From Lachnospiraceae bacterium (GTDB taxonomy: Bacteria > Bacillota > Clostridia > Lachnospirales > Lachnospiraceae), in NCBI GenBank assembly GCA_004552595.1, contig SFNX01000005.1, positions 1 through 64,000 on the forward strand: DNA of 64,000 nucleotides. The letters run 5' to 3'. Numbering within the stretch: position 1 is the stretch's first letter; every line of letters starts with the position of its first letter. Below, piece after piece: positions 28,726-37,652 of the stretch. The translations under genes and the position numbers were made by a program. The notes below the pieces were generated by a model that was not told the origin of the DNA, searched no databases, and worked only from the letters and a program-made list of their open reading frames with translations.

Positions 28726-29118
28726 ATGTCAGATAATAATTTCAATAATATTGTACAGTCGATGCTTAAGGGAATGGATGGCTTTTTGTCAACAAAGACG
28801 GTAGTAGGCGAACCGGTTACAATTTCAGATACTATAATTGTTCCCTTTGTTGATGTTTCATTTGGTATGGGAGCAGGAAATGTAGCTAAAGAAAAAGAAG
28901 ACGGCGGAGCAGGCGGTATGAACGGCAAGATGACTCCAAGCGCCGTGCTGATTATTTCTAATGGAACTACAAGACTTGTAAGCATTAAGAATCAGGATAG
29001 CTTTTCTAAAATTATTGATATGGTGCCTGATATAGTAAATAAGGTTGCAGCTAAGAATAATATTAATGTATCAGATGATAAAGCAGTAGATGCGGCTTTT
29101 GGGGATACGCTTGATTGA
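28726..29118 (+). CDS. ytfJ: Sporulation protein YtfJ/GerW family
   Basis: The 130-residue protein matches the GerW (YtfJ) family, with IVQSMLKGMDGFLSTKTVVG, then GEPVTISDTIIVPFVDVSFG and a Gly-rich stretch containing GGAGGMNGKMTPSAVLII. Family members are spore proteins needed for normal germination in Bacillus. A GGAGG ribosome site lies upstream. A strong terminator follows. Presence does not prove sporulation, because this pair is retained in many Lachnospiraceae not observed to form spores. Confidence 0.93.
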   Translation: MSDNNFNNIVQSMLKGMDGFLSTKTVVGEPVTISDTIIVPFVDVSFGMGAGNVAKEKEDGGAGGMNGKMTPSAVLIISNGTTRLVSIKNQDSFSKIIDMVPDIVNKVAAKNNINVSDDKAVDAAFGDTLD

Positions 29119-29147
29119 ACAATGAATTAAACTTATTTTAAGCATAA

Positions 29148-29178
29148 AAAAAGCAGTTTCATAACGAAACTGCTTTTT
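29148..29178. terminator. Bidirectional terminator between ytfJ and rpmB
   Basis: AAAAAGCAGTTTC (29148-29160), loop ATAAC, GAAACTGCTTTTT (29166-29178): a 13-bp stem with an A-run before and a T-run after, so it can serve both strands. Confidence 0.88.
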
Positions 29179-29192
29179 AATCTTTAATAATA

Positions 29193-29378
29193 TTAAGCTC
29201 TCTCAACTTTATTAGACTTAAGGCAGCTTGTACACACATGCATTGTCTTTGGTGTGCCGTTAACCTTAACTTTTACTTTCTTAACATTAGCGAAGAACAT
29301 TCTGTTAGATCTTCTGTGAGAATGGCTGACATTGTTACCAAAATGAACGCCCTTACCACATACATCACACTTTGCCAT
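29193..29378 (-). CDS. rpmB: 50S ribosomal protein L28
   Basis: The 61-residue zinc-type L28 starts MAKCDVCGKGVHFGNNVSHS and ends with the second cysteine pair in MHVCTSCLKSNKVERA. The CxxC pairs are the zinc-binding version used when zinc is available. The start at 29378 is set by a perfect AAGGAGGTG ribosome site, and upstream in-frame codons are not used. It is a lone minus-strand gene with its own promoter, divergent from asp23, as in many Firmicutes. Confidence 0.98.
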   Translation of the reverse strand: MAKCDVCGKGVHFGNNVSHSHRRSNRMFFANVKKVKVKVNGTPKTMHVCTSCLKSNKVERA

Positions 29379-29443
29379 ATATAACACCTCCTTCAAGGAT
29401 AAAATCATATTTACGGTAATGTTGCCAGTTTGCAACAAATCGT

Positions 29444-29472
29444 ATTCTATCAAAATTATTTTTTTAATGCAA
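29444..29472 (-). promoter_or_regulatory. rpmB promoter
   Basis: On the minus strand TTGCAT (29472-29467), a 17-nt spacer and TAGAAT (29449-29444). Transcription would start near 29437, directly before a small GTTGC/GCAAC hairpin (29436-29421). Confidence 0.7.
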
Positions 29473-29489
29473 GGGTTTTTAAAATTTCT

Positions 29490-29518
29490 TTGTATTTTTT
29501 ATATATTTTTAGTATAAT
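29490..29518 (+). promoter_or_regulatory. asp23 / fakA-like operon promoter
   Basis: TTGTAT (29490-29495), a 17-nt spacer and TATAAT (29513-29518), 56 nt before the asp23 start, which has a GGGAGG ribosome site. Confidence 0.65.
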
Positions 29519-29574
29519 ATGTTAGCTAAGCTTCAATTTGCTTATTTTTTATAATAATTGCAGGGAGGTTTTTT

Positions 29575-29931
29575 ATGAAGGGTTATATTAATACAAATAC
29601 AAATAACGTCAGCATAGATACAGATGTTATTGCTCAATATGCAGGAACAGTTGCCGTTGAGTGCTTTGGAATCGTCGGAATGGCATCGGTTAACGTTAAA
29701 GACGGCATTGTAAAGCTTCTTAAGAGAGAGTATATTACTCACGGAATTAATGTTACTGTCAGTGAGAATATGCTTATTCTTGATTTCCATGTAATCGTAG
29801 CATACGGCGTAAGCATTATGGCTGTGTCAAATAATCTTATTGAAAACGTTAAATATAAAGTTGAAGAGTTTACCGGACTTTCAATTGAAAAAATAAATAT
29901 TTATGTCGAAGGCGTTCAGGTCATCGATTAA
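29575..29931 (+). CDS. Asp23/Gls24 family protein (YloU-like)
   Basis: A 118-residue envelope-stress-type Asp23 protein: IDTDVIAQYAGTVAVECFGI, then GMASVNVKDG, then ITHGINVTVSENMLILDFHV and the C-terminal VEEFTGLSIEKINIYVEGV. Members are membrane-associated or linked to alkaline shock and cell-wall stress. The placement directly before a DAK2/FakA gene is the conserved yloU-yloV order of Firmicutes. Confidence 0.93.
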   Translation: MKGYINTNTNNVSIDTDVIAQYAGTVAVECFGIVGMASVNVKDGIVKLLKREYITHGINVTVSENMLILDFHVIVAYGVSIMAVSNNLIENVKYKVEEFTGLSIEKINIYVEGVQVID

Positions 29932-29954
29932 TCGATATTTTAGGAGGAAAAGTT

Positions 29955-31682
29955 GTGGCAACCAGTAATATTGATGTGAAAATGCTGTCAAAGATGTTTC
30001 TTGCAGGAGCAAATGCATTAGAGGCACAAAAAGAGTACATTAATGAGTTAAATGTATTCCCTGTTCCTGATGGAGATACCGGAACTAATATGTCGCTCAC
30101 AATTATGTCTGCGGCTAAGGAGATTTCAGAACTCCCTGAAGATTCAACTATTGAACAGTTTTCGAAAGCTTTGTCTTCGGGTTCTTTAAGAGGAGCCAGA
30201 GGAAACTCAGGCGTAATTCTTTCTCAGCTTATCAGAGGTTTTACTAAAGTAATTAAGACAGAAACTGAAATTAACGTTACTGTACTTACCAATGCAACAC
30301 AGAAGGCAGTTGAAACTGCTTATAAGGCTGTTATGAAGCCAAAGGAGGGTACAATACTTACAGTAGCTAAAGGAGCTGCTGACATGGCTGACGAGCTTGT
30401 ATCTAAAACAGATGATATTGAAGTATTCATGGGTAAAATTATCGAACACTGTGAATATGTATTATCACAGACTCCTGAAATGCTTCCGGTACTTAAAGAA
30501 GCCGGTGTTGTCGACTCCGGCGGACAGGGACTTTTGGAAATACTTAAAGGTGCATATAACGCACTACTTGGAAAAGAGATTTCTCTTATTGTAGAAAAGG
30601 CAGATAAGAGTAACGAGACTAAAAAGGAACTTAAGTATGCATATGATACAAGTTTTGTTATATTAGTCAGAAATGTATTTAATGCAAAAAATGAACAGGA
30701 TTATAGGATATTCCTTGAGTCTATCGGTGATAATGCAACAGTCAAAGTAAATGACAGAGTTGTAAATGTATCAGTAATCACTAATGATCCCGGACTTGTT
30801 CTTACAAAAGCAATGTCATATGGTGCAATTGATGACATCGTAATTAAGAATCTTAAATCTGAAAGAATTAATAACGATATTATTAGTGAAGAAGCTAAGC
30901 CGGTTGAAAATACAGCTGATTCACCAACAAATGAATCAGAAACCAATAATTCTGTTAAAGAAGAAATACCGACTGATTCAAAGTCTGAAAGAACAGACAA
31001 GCCTGTATTTAATGAGCCGCCAAAGGAAATGGGATTCATCGCTGTATCTGTTGGTGAAGGAATGGATAACATATTTAAAGGACTTGGCGTAGACTATATT
31101 ATTTCAGGCGGACAGACAATGAACCCATCAACTGATGATATGGTTGTAGCAATTGACAATGTTAATGCCAAGAATATATTTATTCTTCCAAATAATAAAA
31201 ATATTATTCTTGCTGCTAACCAGGCACAGTACCTTGTTGAAGATAAGAATGTTATTGTCATTCCTACCAAAACAGCACCACAGGGTATTACAGCACTCAT
31301 TAATTTTATGCCTGATACTTCTGTTGAAGAAAATGAGGCAATAATGAATGAAGAGATTACAAGAGTTAAGACAGGACAGGTAACATATGCCGTACGAGAT
31401 ACAGTAATCAATGGCCTTGAAATTAAACAGGGCAATATTATGGGTATCGGAGATAAGGAAATCCTGTCTGTCGGCACTATTGTTGAAGATACTGCATTTG
31501 AAATGCTTGAAAGAATGATAGATGATGAGTCGGAACTGATAAGCATTTATTACGGTGCGGATGTAGATGAAGAATGTGCTCTTGACTTTATAAAGGATGT
31601 AGAAAACAAGTATCCTGATTTAGATGTTGAGGCTCATTTCGGTGGACAGCCAATTTACTATTACATCTGTTCGGTTGAATAG
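29955..31682 (+). CDS. DAK2/DegV-associated kinase (YloV/FakA-like fatty acid kinase)
   Basis: The 575-residue protein has an N-terminal DhaL/DAK2 nucleotide-binding domain (NVFPVPDGDTGTNMSLTI, SLRGARGNSGVILSQL, KPKEGTILTVAKGAADMADE) and a C-terminal region with MGFIAVSVGEGMDNIFKGLG and SGGQTMNPSTDDM. FakA proteins phosphorylate fatty acids presented by a separate FakB (DegV) partner, not present in this window. A linker rich in Asn, Ser and Glu (about residues 305-350) splits the middle and C-terminal domains. It starts at GTG 29955 with AGGAGG upstream. Confidence 0.92.
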   Translation: MATSNIDVKMLSKMFLAGANALEAQKEYINELNVFPVPDGDTGTNMSLTIMSAAKEISELPEDSTIEQFSKALSSGSLRGARGNSGVILSQLIRGFTKVIKTETEINVTVLTNATQKAVETAYKAVMKPKEGTILTVAKGAADMADELVSKTDDIEVFMGKIIEHCEYVLSQTPEMLPVLKEAGVVDSGGQGLLEILKGAYNALLGKEISLIVEKADKSNETKKELKYAYDTSFVILVRNVFNAKNEQDYRIFLESIGDNATVKVNDRVVNVSVITNDPGLVLTKAMSYGAIDDIVIKNLKSERINNDIISEEAKPVENTADSPTNESETNNSVKEEIPTDSKSERTDKPVFNEPPKEMGFIAVSVGEGMDNIFKGLGVDYIISGGQTMNPSTDDMVVAIDNVNAKNIFILPNNKNIILAANQAQYLVEDKNVIVIPTKTAPQGITALINFMPDTSVEENEAIMNEEITRVKTGQVTYAVRDTVINGLEIKQGNIMGIGDKEILSVGTIVEDTAFEMLERMIDDESELISIYYGADVDEECALDFIKDVENKYPDLDVEAHFGGQPIYYYICSVE

Positions 31683-31689
31683 TAATACA

Positions 31690-33741
31690 ATGAATGATTT
31701 TTATCCTATCACAAATTTAAAAGGAATCGGACAGAAAACTGCCGGGCTTTATAATAAGCTCGGCATATTTTCTTGTGAAGATCTTTTATACAATTTCCCA
31801 AGAGACTATATAAAGTATGAAAATACTAAAAGCATCTGTGATTCATCTGTTGGAGAAACAGTTTCAATTAAAGGACGAATTGTTAAACAGCCGTTACTAA
31901 AGTATGTAAAAAAATTTAAAATTGTATCTGCATATATTAAAACAGATGATCAAGTGATTTTGGCAACATGGTTCAATATGGCATATCTTGCAAAATCACT
32001 TAAACCCGGGGAAATGTATGTTTTCAGAGGAACATTAACTGTTAAAGGAAATTCATATTGTTTAGAACAGCCACAGATTTTTACAATCGAAAAATATGAA
32101 GAACTCATTAATTCCCTGCAACCGGTATATTCTCTGACAAAGGGACTTACAAATACTTCTGTTACAAAAGCAGTTAAGACTTTGTTTAATGATCCTTATT
32201 ACTTCTCAATGAATTTCAAATCTGTAGAGAGCGATAGTGAAAAAGTAAGGAATGCTCTTGAAACAATTCATTTTCCAAAGGATATTGATTCTCTTATTGA
32301 AGCACGAAGACTGCTTGTTTTTGACGAATTTTATTATTTTATTCTTAAACTGAGATTATTAAAAGAAGATAATGAACGTTTAAAAAACAACTTTAATATT
32401 GTTGAGAGTGCATATACAAAAAGACTTATTGAGTCACTACCGTACAGGTTAACAAATGCACAGCTTAGAGTATTTAATGAAATAGAAAATGATCTTTGTA
32501 AAGACGTGTCAATGTCAAGACTTGTTCAGGGTGATGTTGGAAGCGGTAAAACAATTATTGCAGTTCTTGCGGCACTTCAGGTCGCTGCAAACGGATATCA
32601 GACTGCATTAATGGCGCCTACAGAAATTCTGGCAACTCAGCATTTTTCATCCGTAACAGAGATGTTTGGTAAATTCAATATTCCGTTCAAGTGCGTTTTA
32701 TTGACAGGTTCAATGTCTAAGACAAAGAAAAAAGAAGTGTATGAACAGATTGAAAATGGTGAAGCGGATATTATCATTGGAACGCATGCTCTTATTCAGG
32801 AAAAAGTTAAATATAAAAATCTTGCACTTGTAATTACGGATGAACAGCATAGATTCGGTGTAAGACAAAGAGAAATGCTTAGTAATAAGAATACATCTGA
32901 TAACCCGCATATTCTTGTTATGTCAGCAACACCTATACCGAGAACATTGGCTATAATAATGTATTCTGACCTTGATGTATCTATTATTGATGAGGTGCCT
33001 GAAAAGAGATTAAAGATTAAAAACTGTGTTGTTGGTCAGGAATATAGAAATACTGCCTATAATTTTATGATAAATGAAATTGACAACGGCTCACAGGTGT
33101 ATGTGATATGTCCTCTTGTGGAAGAAAGTGAAGGGTTAGAAGCAGAAAACGTTATATCGTATACTGAAAAACTCAAGGCTGTTTTTCCTGACAGAATCAA
33201 TATTGCATATTTACATGGCAAAATGAAGCAGAATGAAAAAAATAGTGTTATGAATGCATTTCTTAATAATGACATTCAAATTCTTGTATCTACTACAGTT
33301 GTAGAAGTCGGTGTAAATGTCCCAAATGCAACTGTAATGCTTATTGAAAATGCAGAACGGTTTGGATTATCCCAGCTCCATCAGTTAAGAGGAAGAATAG
33401 GAAGAGGTGAAAAGCAGTCATACTGTATTTTCATGAGTACTAAAAAAAATGATGCTACTATGAAGCGTCTGAATATATTAAACAAATCAAATGATGGATT
33501 TTTCATAGCATCAGAAGATATGAAATTGAGAGGTCCGGGTGATTTATTCGGTATACGTCAGTCGGGGGACATGCATTTTAATCTTGCGGATATATTTAAC
33601 GATGTTAATATATTAAAGGAAGCAGCAGAGTCAGTTACTGAACTTCTTAATGATGATAAGGATTTATCAAAACCTGAGAATGCAAATATAAAACAGATTA
33701 TTGAGGAAGAAATAAGAAAGGATTTATATTCAACGCTTTGA
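31690..33741 (+). CDS. recG: ATP-dependent DNA helicase RecG
   Basis: Helicase that remodels stalled forks and branched DNA. The 683-residue protein has the N-terminal wedge/OB domain (ITNLKGIGQKTAGLYNKLGI, then LYNFPRDYIKYE), Walker A GDVGSGKTI near residue 282, the DExH box as DEQH, and a C-terminal helicase motif QLRGRIGRG. The start at 31690 is chosen because an upstream in-frame start at 31624 lies within the preceding gene. Its TGA overlaps the next gene's TTG start. It complements the RuvAB and RecU functions also encoded here. Confidence 0.97.
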   Translation: MNDFYPITNLKGIGQKTAGLYNKLGIFSCEDLLYNFPRDYIKYENTKSICDSSVGETVSIKGRIVKQPLLKYVKKFKIVSAYIKTDDQVILATWFNMAYLAKSLKPGEMYVFRGTLTVKGNSYCLEQPQIFTIEKYEELINSLQPVYSLTKGLTNTSVTKAVKTLFNDPYYFSMNFKSVESDSEKVRNALETIHFPKDIDSLIEARRLLVFDEFYYFILKLRLLKEDNERLKNNFNIVESAYTKRLIESLPYRLTNAQLRVFNEIENDLCKDVSMSRLVQGDVGSGKTIIAVLAALQVAANGYQTALMAPTEILATQHFSSVTEMFGKFNIPFKCVLLTGSMSKTKKKEVYEQIENGEADIIIGTHALIQEKVKYKNLALVITDEQHRFGVRQREMLSNKNTSDNPHILVMSATPIPRTLAIIMYSDLDVSIIDEVPEKRLKIKNCVVGQEYRNTAYNFMINEIDNGSQVYVICPLVEESEGLEAENVISYTEKLKAVFPDRINIAYLHGKMKQNEKNSVMNAFLNNDIQILVSTTVVEVGVNVPNATVMLIENAERFGLSQLHQLRGRIGRGEKQSYCIFMSTKKNDATMKRLNILNKSNDGFFIASEDMKLRGPGDLFGIRQSGDMHFNLADIFNDVNILKEAAESVTELLNDDKDLSKPENANIKQIIEEEIRKDLYSTL

Positions 33742-35051
33742 CAGATCATGAACTTGAAAAAATAAACAGTATTTCTGAAGAGATAATGAAGCTTACTCAT
33801 GATGAACTGCTTATGAATATGCGTTTTTTAGACTCTGCATTATTTAATCTAAAAGTAACAAGGGGTTCAAATAACGGAGTACATGTTTTTACAGGTAATG
33901 AGCTTTTGTTTTCTAATGTTAAGCTGATTAGTGATTATAAAACGCATATAAATAAATGCAAACGACTATACCTGCATACTTTGCTTCATTGTGTATTTTC
34001 TCATGCCTATGATTCAAAAGGAAAAGACAAAAAGCTTTGGGACCTTGCAACTGATATTGCAGTTGAAAGTGTTGCGCTTGATTTTGAACTGGCAATATTA
34101 TCATTGCCAACAGATGACCTTCTATTAAACAGAATAAACAATATAAAAAAGGAATTCAGAAGAATATACAAAGGAAATACTTCTATATCGGCACAAAAAA
34201 TATATAAATATTTTCTTATTGAAGAATTGTCCGATGATGGCTATGAAGAATGGGTAAAGCTTACAAAATATGATGAGCATCTGTATTGGGACATTAAAGA
34301 AGAAATTGAATATTCCAATGAACAATGGCAAAGAATTGCAGAGAGTATTAAGGCGGATTTAAAAAGTTTTTCAAAAGGAAAAACTAATTCAGAAAACCTA
34401 GAAGAAAATTTAAATATTGCAACAAGAGAAAAATATGATTATTCTGAGTTCTTAAGACGGTTTATGGTGATGTCTGAAAATCTGTCGATAAATGATGATG
34501 AATTTGATTATATTTATTATACATACGGAATGAAATTGTATGATAATATGCCATTAATTGAACCGTTGGAATATAAAGATTCAAATAAAATAAAAGAATT
34601 TGTCATTGCGATTGACACATCTGCATCTTGTAAGGGTGAACTTGTTAAGGCGTTTCTTGAAAGAACGGTTAATATATTAAGAGACTCGGAAAACTTTTTT
34701 AATAAAATTAATATACATATCATTCAATGTGATAATCAGGTCAGAAGCGATACTGTCATAAGAGATAAAGACGACTTTAGTCAATTTATGAATGAATATA
34801 CAGTTATAGGATTTGGTTCGACGGATTTTAGGCCTGTATTTGATTATGTTGATGAAATGATTGAAAATGAACAGTTTTCAGATTTAAAGGGTCTGATTTA
34901 TTTTACTGATGGTTATGGAATATATCCTGAAACAAAAAAGAATTATGATGTTGCATTTGTGTTTTTGAGTGATGATGAAAACGCACCAAAAGTACCGCCA
35001 TGGGCAATAAAAGTAATACTTACCGAAGAAGATATTATGATTAATGAATAA
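33738..35051 (+). CDS. VWA-like domain protein with DUF2201-type metallopeptidase-like N-terminus
   Basis: The 437-residue protein has an N-terminal DUF2201-like region with HTLLHCVFSH (HxxxH, about residues 78-87), reminiscent of a metallopeptidase site. The C-terminal von Willebrand A domain carries a MIDAS motif, DTSAS near residue 292, GSTDFRPVF supplying the Thr, and YFTDGYG supplying the Asp. Together with the next gene, a MoxR-type ATPase, it forms a likely ATPase-VWA chaperone pair. The TTG start overlaps the recG stop by 4 nt and has only a weak ribosome site, so a downstream start is possible. Confidence 0.85.
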   Translation: MTDHELEKINSISEEIMKLTHDELLMNMRFLDSALFNLKVTRGSNNGVHVFTGNELLFSNVKLISDYKTHINKCKRLYLHTLLHCVFSHAYDSKGKDKKLWDLATDIAVESVALDFELAILSLPTDDLLLNRINNIKKEFRRIYKGNTSISAQKIYKYFLIEELSDDGYEEWVKLTKYDEHLYWDIKEEIEYSNEQWQRIAESIKADLKSFSKGKTNSENLEENLNIATREKYDYSEFLRRFMVMSENLSINDDEFDYIYYTYGMKLYDNMPLIEPLEYKDSNKIKEFVIAIDTSASCKGELVKAFLERTVNILRDSENFFNKINIHIIQCDNQVRSDTVIRDKDDFSQFMNEYTVIGFGSTDFRPVFDYVDEMIENEQFSDLKGLIYFTDGYGIYPETKKNYDVAFVFLSDDENAPKVPPWAIKVILTEEDIMINE

Positions 35052-35062
35052 AAGGAAAAGCC

Positions 35063-36580
35063 ATGAATATTAAAGAAGCAAAACGTTATATCGAAGAATC
35101 TGTTGAAATGTATTTAAAAAAGGATGAGGACGGAGAATACAGAATACCTGTTGTCAGACAGCGTCCGATATTCTTGCTTGGAGCGCCGGGAATAGGTAAG
35201 ACAGCAATTATGGAACAGATTGCAAGTGAATTGAATATTGCACTTGTTTCATATTCTATGACTCATCATACAAGACAATCTGCACTTGGACTCCCGTTTA
35301 TTTCACATAAGGAGTATGAAGGGAAGGAATATGATGTGTCAGAATATACGATGAGTGAAATAATTGCATCTATTTATGATGTTATGAAAAACTCATCAAT
35401 TAAAGAAGGTATTTTGTTTTTGGATGAAATAAACTGCGTTTCCGAAACACTTGCCCCTTCCATGCTGCAGTTCTTACAGTATAAAGTGTTCGGACGCCAT
35501 AAGGTTCCTAACGGATGGGTAATTGTAACTGCCGGAAATCCGCCTGAATACAATAAATCAGTTAGAGATTTTGATATCGTTACTCTTGACAGAATGAAAA
35601 TAATAGAGGTAGAAGCAGATTATTCGGTATGGAAGGAATATGCTAAGAATAAAGAGCTTCATCCTGCTATTATTGGTTTTATTGATATCAATAAGGATTA
35701 CTTTTATTCTGTTGAAACAACTGTTAAAGGTAAAAACTATATTACTGCAAGAGGATGGGAAGATTTATCCGAGATGATAAAGCTTTACGAAGAAAGTAAT
35801 CTGCCGGTTAGAAAGACTCTTGTAGAACAATATATAAGAAATGAAAAAGTTGTGAGAGAATTCATAGCTTATTATGATGTGTTCAAAAAATATCAGTCTT
35901 CTTACAATGTAGGGGAAATATTAAGCGGTATATATAACGATTCTGTTATTGAAAAGGGTAAAAAAGCACCGCTTGAAGAGAGAATGTCAATTATCGGAAT
36001 GATTGTTGATGAAGTATGTCATAACATAAAAGAAAATATATTTGAAGCAAATGTGCTAAATGATGTACTAAAACCTCTTAAGTCAATTAAAGCAGACATA
36101 AATTCGTTATCTGTAAATGAACTGACTGAAAAGGTTAAAAACATTTTATATGCAAGAGAAGAGCAATTAAGGAAGCTTGAAAATTCAGGTGCAATTTCAT
36201 CAAAGGTTAAGAAGCATAACAAAGAAGTAATAAAAATCTTTGCAGGTATAAATGATAAAATCAATAAAAATACATATGATTCGGCAAGCTTAATGTTTAA
36301 TGATATCAAGTCATATTATGATGAAAGGACTTCGCTTTATAAAACAAAAACAAATAACGTCAAGGAAAGATTACACAATGCATTTTCATTTGTTGAGAAG
36401 ACTTTTGGTGACGGAAACGAAATGCTGATTCTTATGACTGAGCTTACTGTAATTGATGAATGTGCTATTTTTATTTCAAAATACGGAAGTGAAGACTATT
36501 CAATACACAATAAAGAAATGATGCTATCTAATAAGAGTGATGATATTCTTAAAAAGATTAATGAAATTGAAGGAATATAA
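35063..36580 (+). CDS. MoxR-type AAA ATPase
   Basis: The 505-residue ATPase has Walker A LLGAPGIGKTAIMEQIA (about residues 38-54), Walker B as ILFLDEINCVSETLAPSMLQ near 118 and a sensor-type segment WVIVTAGNPPEYN. The C-terminal 200 residues are helical and outside the AAA core. MoxR ATPases pair with VWA proteins to insert metals or mature partner complexes, and the preceding gene supplies the VWA partner. The next gene is an LRR protein. The substrate of this pair is unknown. Confidence 0.9.
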   Translation: MNIKEAKRYIEESVEMYLKKDEDGEYRIPVVRQRPIFLLGAPGIGKTAIMEQIASELNIALVSYSMTHHTRQSALGLPFISHKEYEGKEYDVSEYTMSEIIASIYDVMKNSSIKEGILFLDEINCVSETLAPSMLQFLQYKVFGRHKVPNGWVIVTAGNPPEYNKSVRDFDIVTLDRMKIIEVEADYSVWKEYAKNKELHPAIIGFIDINKDYFYSVETTVKGKNYITARGWEDLSEMIKLYEESNLPVRKTLVEQYIRNEKVVREFIAYYDVFKKYQSSYNVGEILSGIYNDSVIEKGKKAPLEERMSIIGMIVDEVCHNIKENIFEANVLNDVLKPLKSIKADINSLSVNELTEKVKNILYAREEQLRKLENSGAISSKVKKHNKEVIKIFAGINDKINKNTYDSASLMFNDIKSYYDERTSLYKTKTNNVKERLHNAFSFVEKTFGDGNEMLILMTELTVIDECAIFISKYGSEDYSIHNKEMMLSNKSDDILKKINEIEGI

Positions 36581-36583
36581 TAA

Positions 36584-37501
36584 ATGTCAAAATTACAGAC
36601 AGAAAACGGAATATTAAGCTATACAGTCAGCAATGGCAGTGTTCATATAACAGAATATTCAGGAAAAGATTTAATTGTTACTATTCCTCAAGTTATCGAA
36701 GATATGGCTGTTACACATATTAAGAAAAAGGCATTTTTATCAAGCCGTTTTGTTAAAGAAATTCATCTTCCGGATACAATTAGAAATATAGAAGATTATG
36801 CTTTTGCAAGATGCAGAAAGCTTGAAAAAATTTATCTGCCATATGTCAATATGAATCTTGGACAGGATATATTTATTGATTGTGACAAGCTTGACTATAT
36901 TTTTGACATAAGAAGCAATGAAAACAGTAGTGAAGATGTTGCTTATTTGCTTGCAAAAACTATTAATGGCCTTGATGCATTCTTCTTATTTGATTTAAAT
37001 AACGCCGGAAGTGATGAGTGGCTTTTGCACCTTGACTCTACAATTGATATGCGCATGAGAAAAGACGATATGGAAGACTTTTCAAAAATGATTTTGTGTG
37101 GCGAAGAAGAGGTTGTATGCGCAAGTGATGGTACAATTGAAGATTCAAACCCTGCGACATATAAATCAAACAGAGTAAAAGAAAAAATCAGAATTGCTTT
37201 TATGCGCTTGCTCCATAGCTATAAGCTTGATGAAAAATTAAGAGAAACGCTTGTTAAGTATTTGATAAATCATACAAAAGGAGCAAAAACAGAAGAAACA
37301 TGGGCTGTATTACAAAATGAACACGGGGATGATCAAAAGTATTACGAACTATTAATTAGTATAGATGCAATCAACAAAAATAACCTAAATGAAATTCTTC
37401 TGGATATGGGAAATGCACATACTGAAATGAAATCATTTTTAATAAGATATTTTGAAGATGTAAAAGATGAAACGGATATTTTTGCAGAGTTCGAGTTATA
37501 A
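36584..37501 (+). CDS. Leucine-rich repeat (BspA/LRR_5-type) protein
   Basis: A 305-residue protein. Residues 1-100 have BspA-type leucine-rich repeats (VTHIKKKAFLSSRFVKEIHL, then RNIEDYAFARCRKLEKIYL). The C-terminal 180 residues are helical and not recognised. There is no signal peptide and no membrane segment, so it is cytosolic. It starts 3 nt after the MoxR stop and likely belongs to the same unit, perhaps as a substrate adaptor. Confidence 0.85.
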   Translation: MSKLQTENGILSYTVSNGSVHITEYSGKDLIVTIPQVIEDMAVTHIKKKAFLSSRFVKEIHLPDTIRNIEDYAFARCRKLEKIYLPYVNMNLGQDIFIDCDKLDYIFDIRSNENSSEDVAYLLAKTINGLDAFFLFDLNNAGSDEWLLHLDSTIDMRMRKDDMEDFSKMILCGEEEVVCASDGTIEDSNPATYKSNRVKEKIRIAFMRLLHSYKLDEKLRETLVKYLINHTKGAKTEETWAVLQNEHGDDQKYYELLISIDAINKNNLNEILLDMGNAHTEMKSFLIRYFEDVKDETDIFAEFEL

Positions 37502-37652
37502 TTGTTTATTGTGATTGGCACAAATTGTATGGAGAACATATTTTCGAACAACAGGTTGTATATTTTTTAAAAATATGATATTTTATAAAAGATTAGGGAA
37601 TAAATAATCAAATACAGTTATATAGAGGGAATATAACGAAAGAGGGGTTTAA

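Noticed and set aside
37546..37559. LexA-like box before the topoisomerase genes (GAAC...GTTG)
   Set aside because: The centre spacing is 5 nt, not 4, and the second half-site is imperfect, so it does not meet the Gram-positive SOS box pattern.
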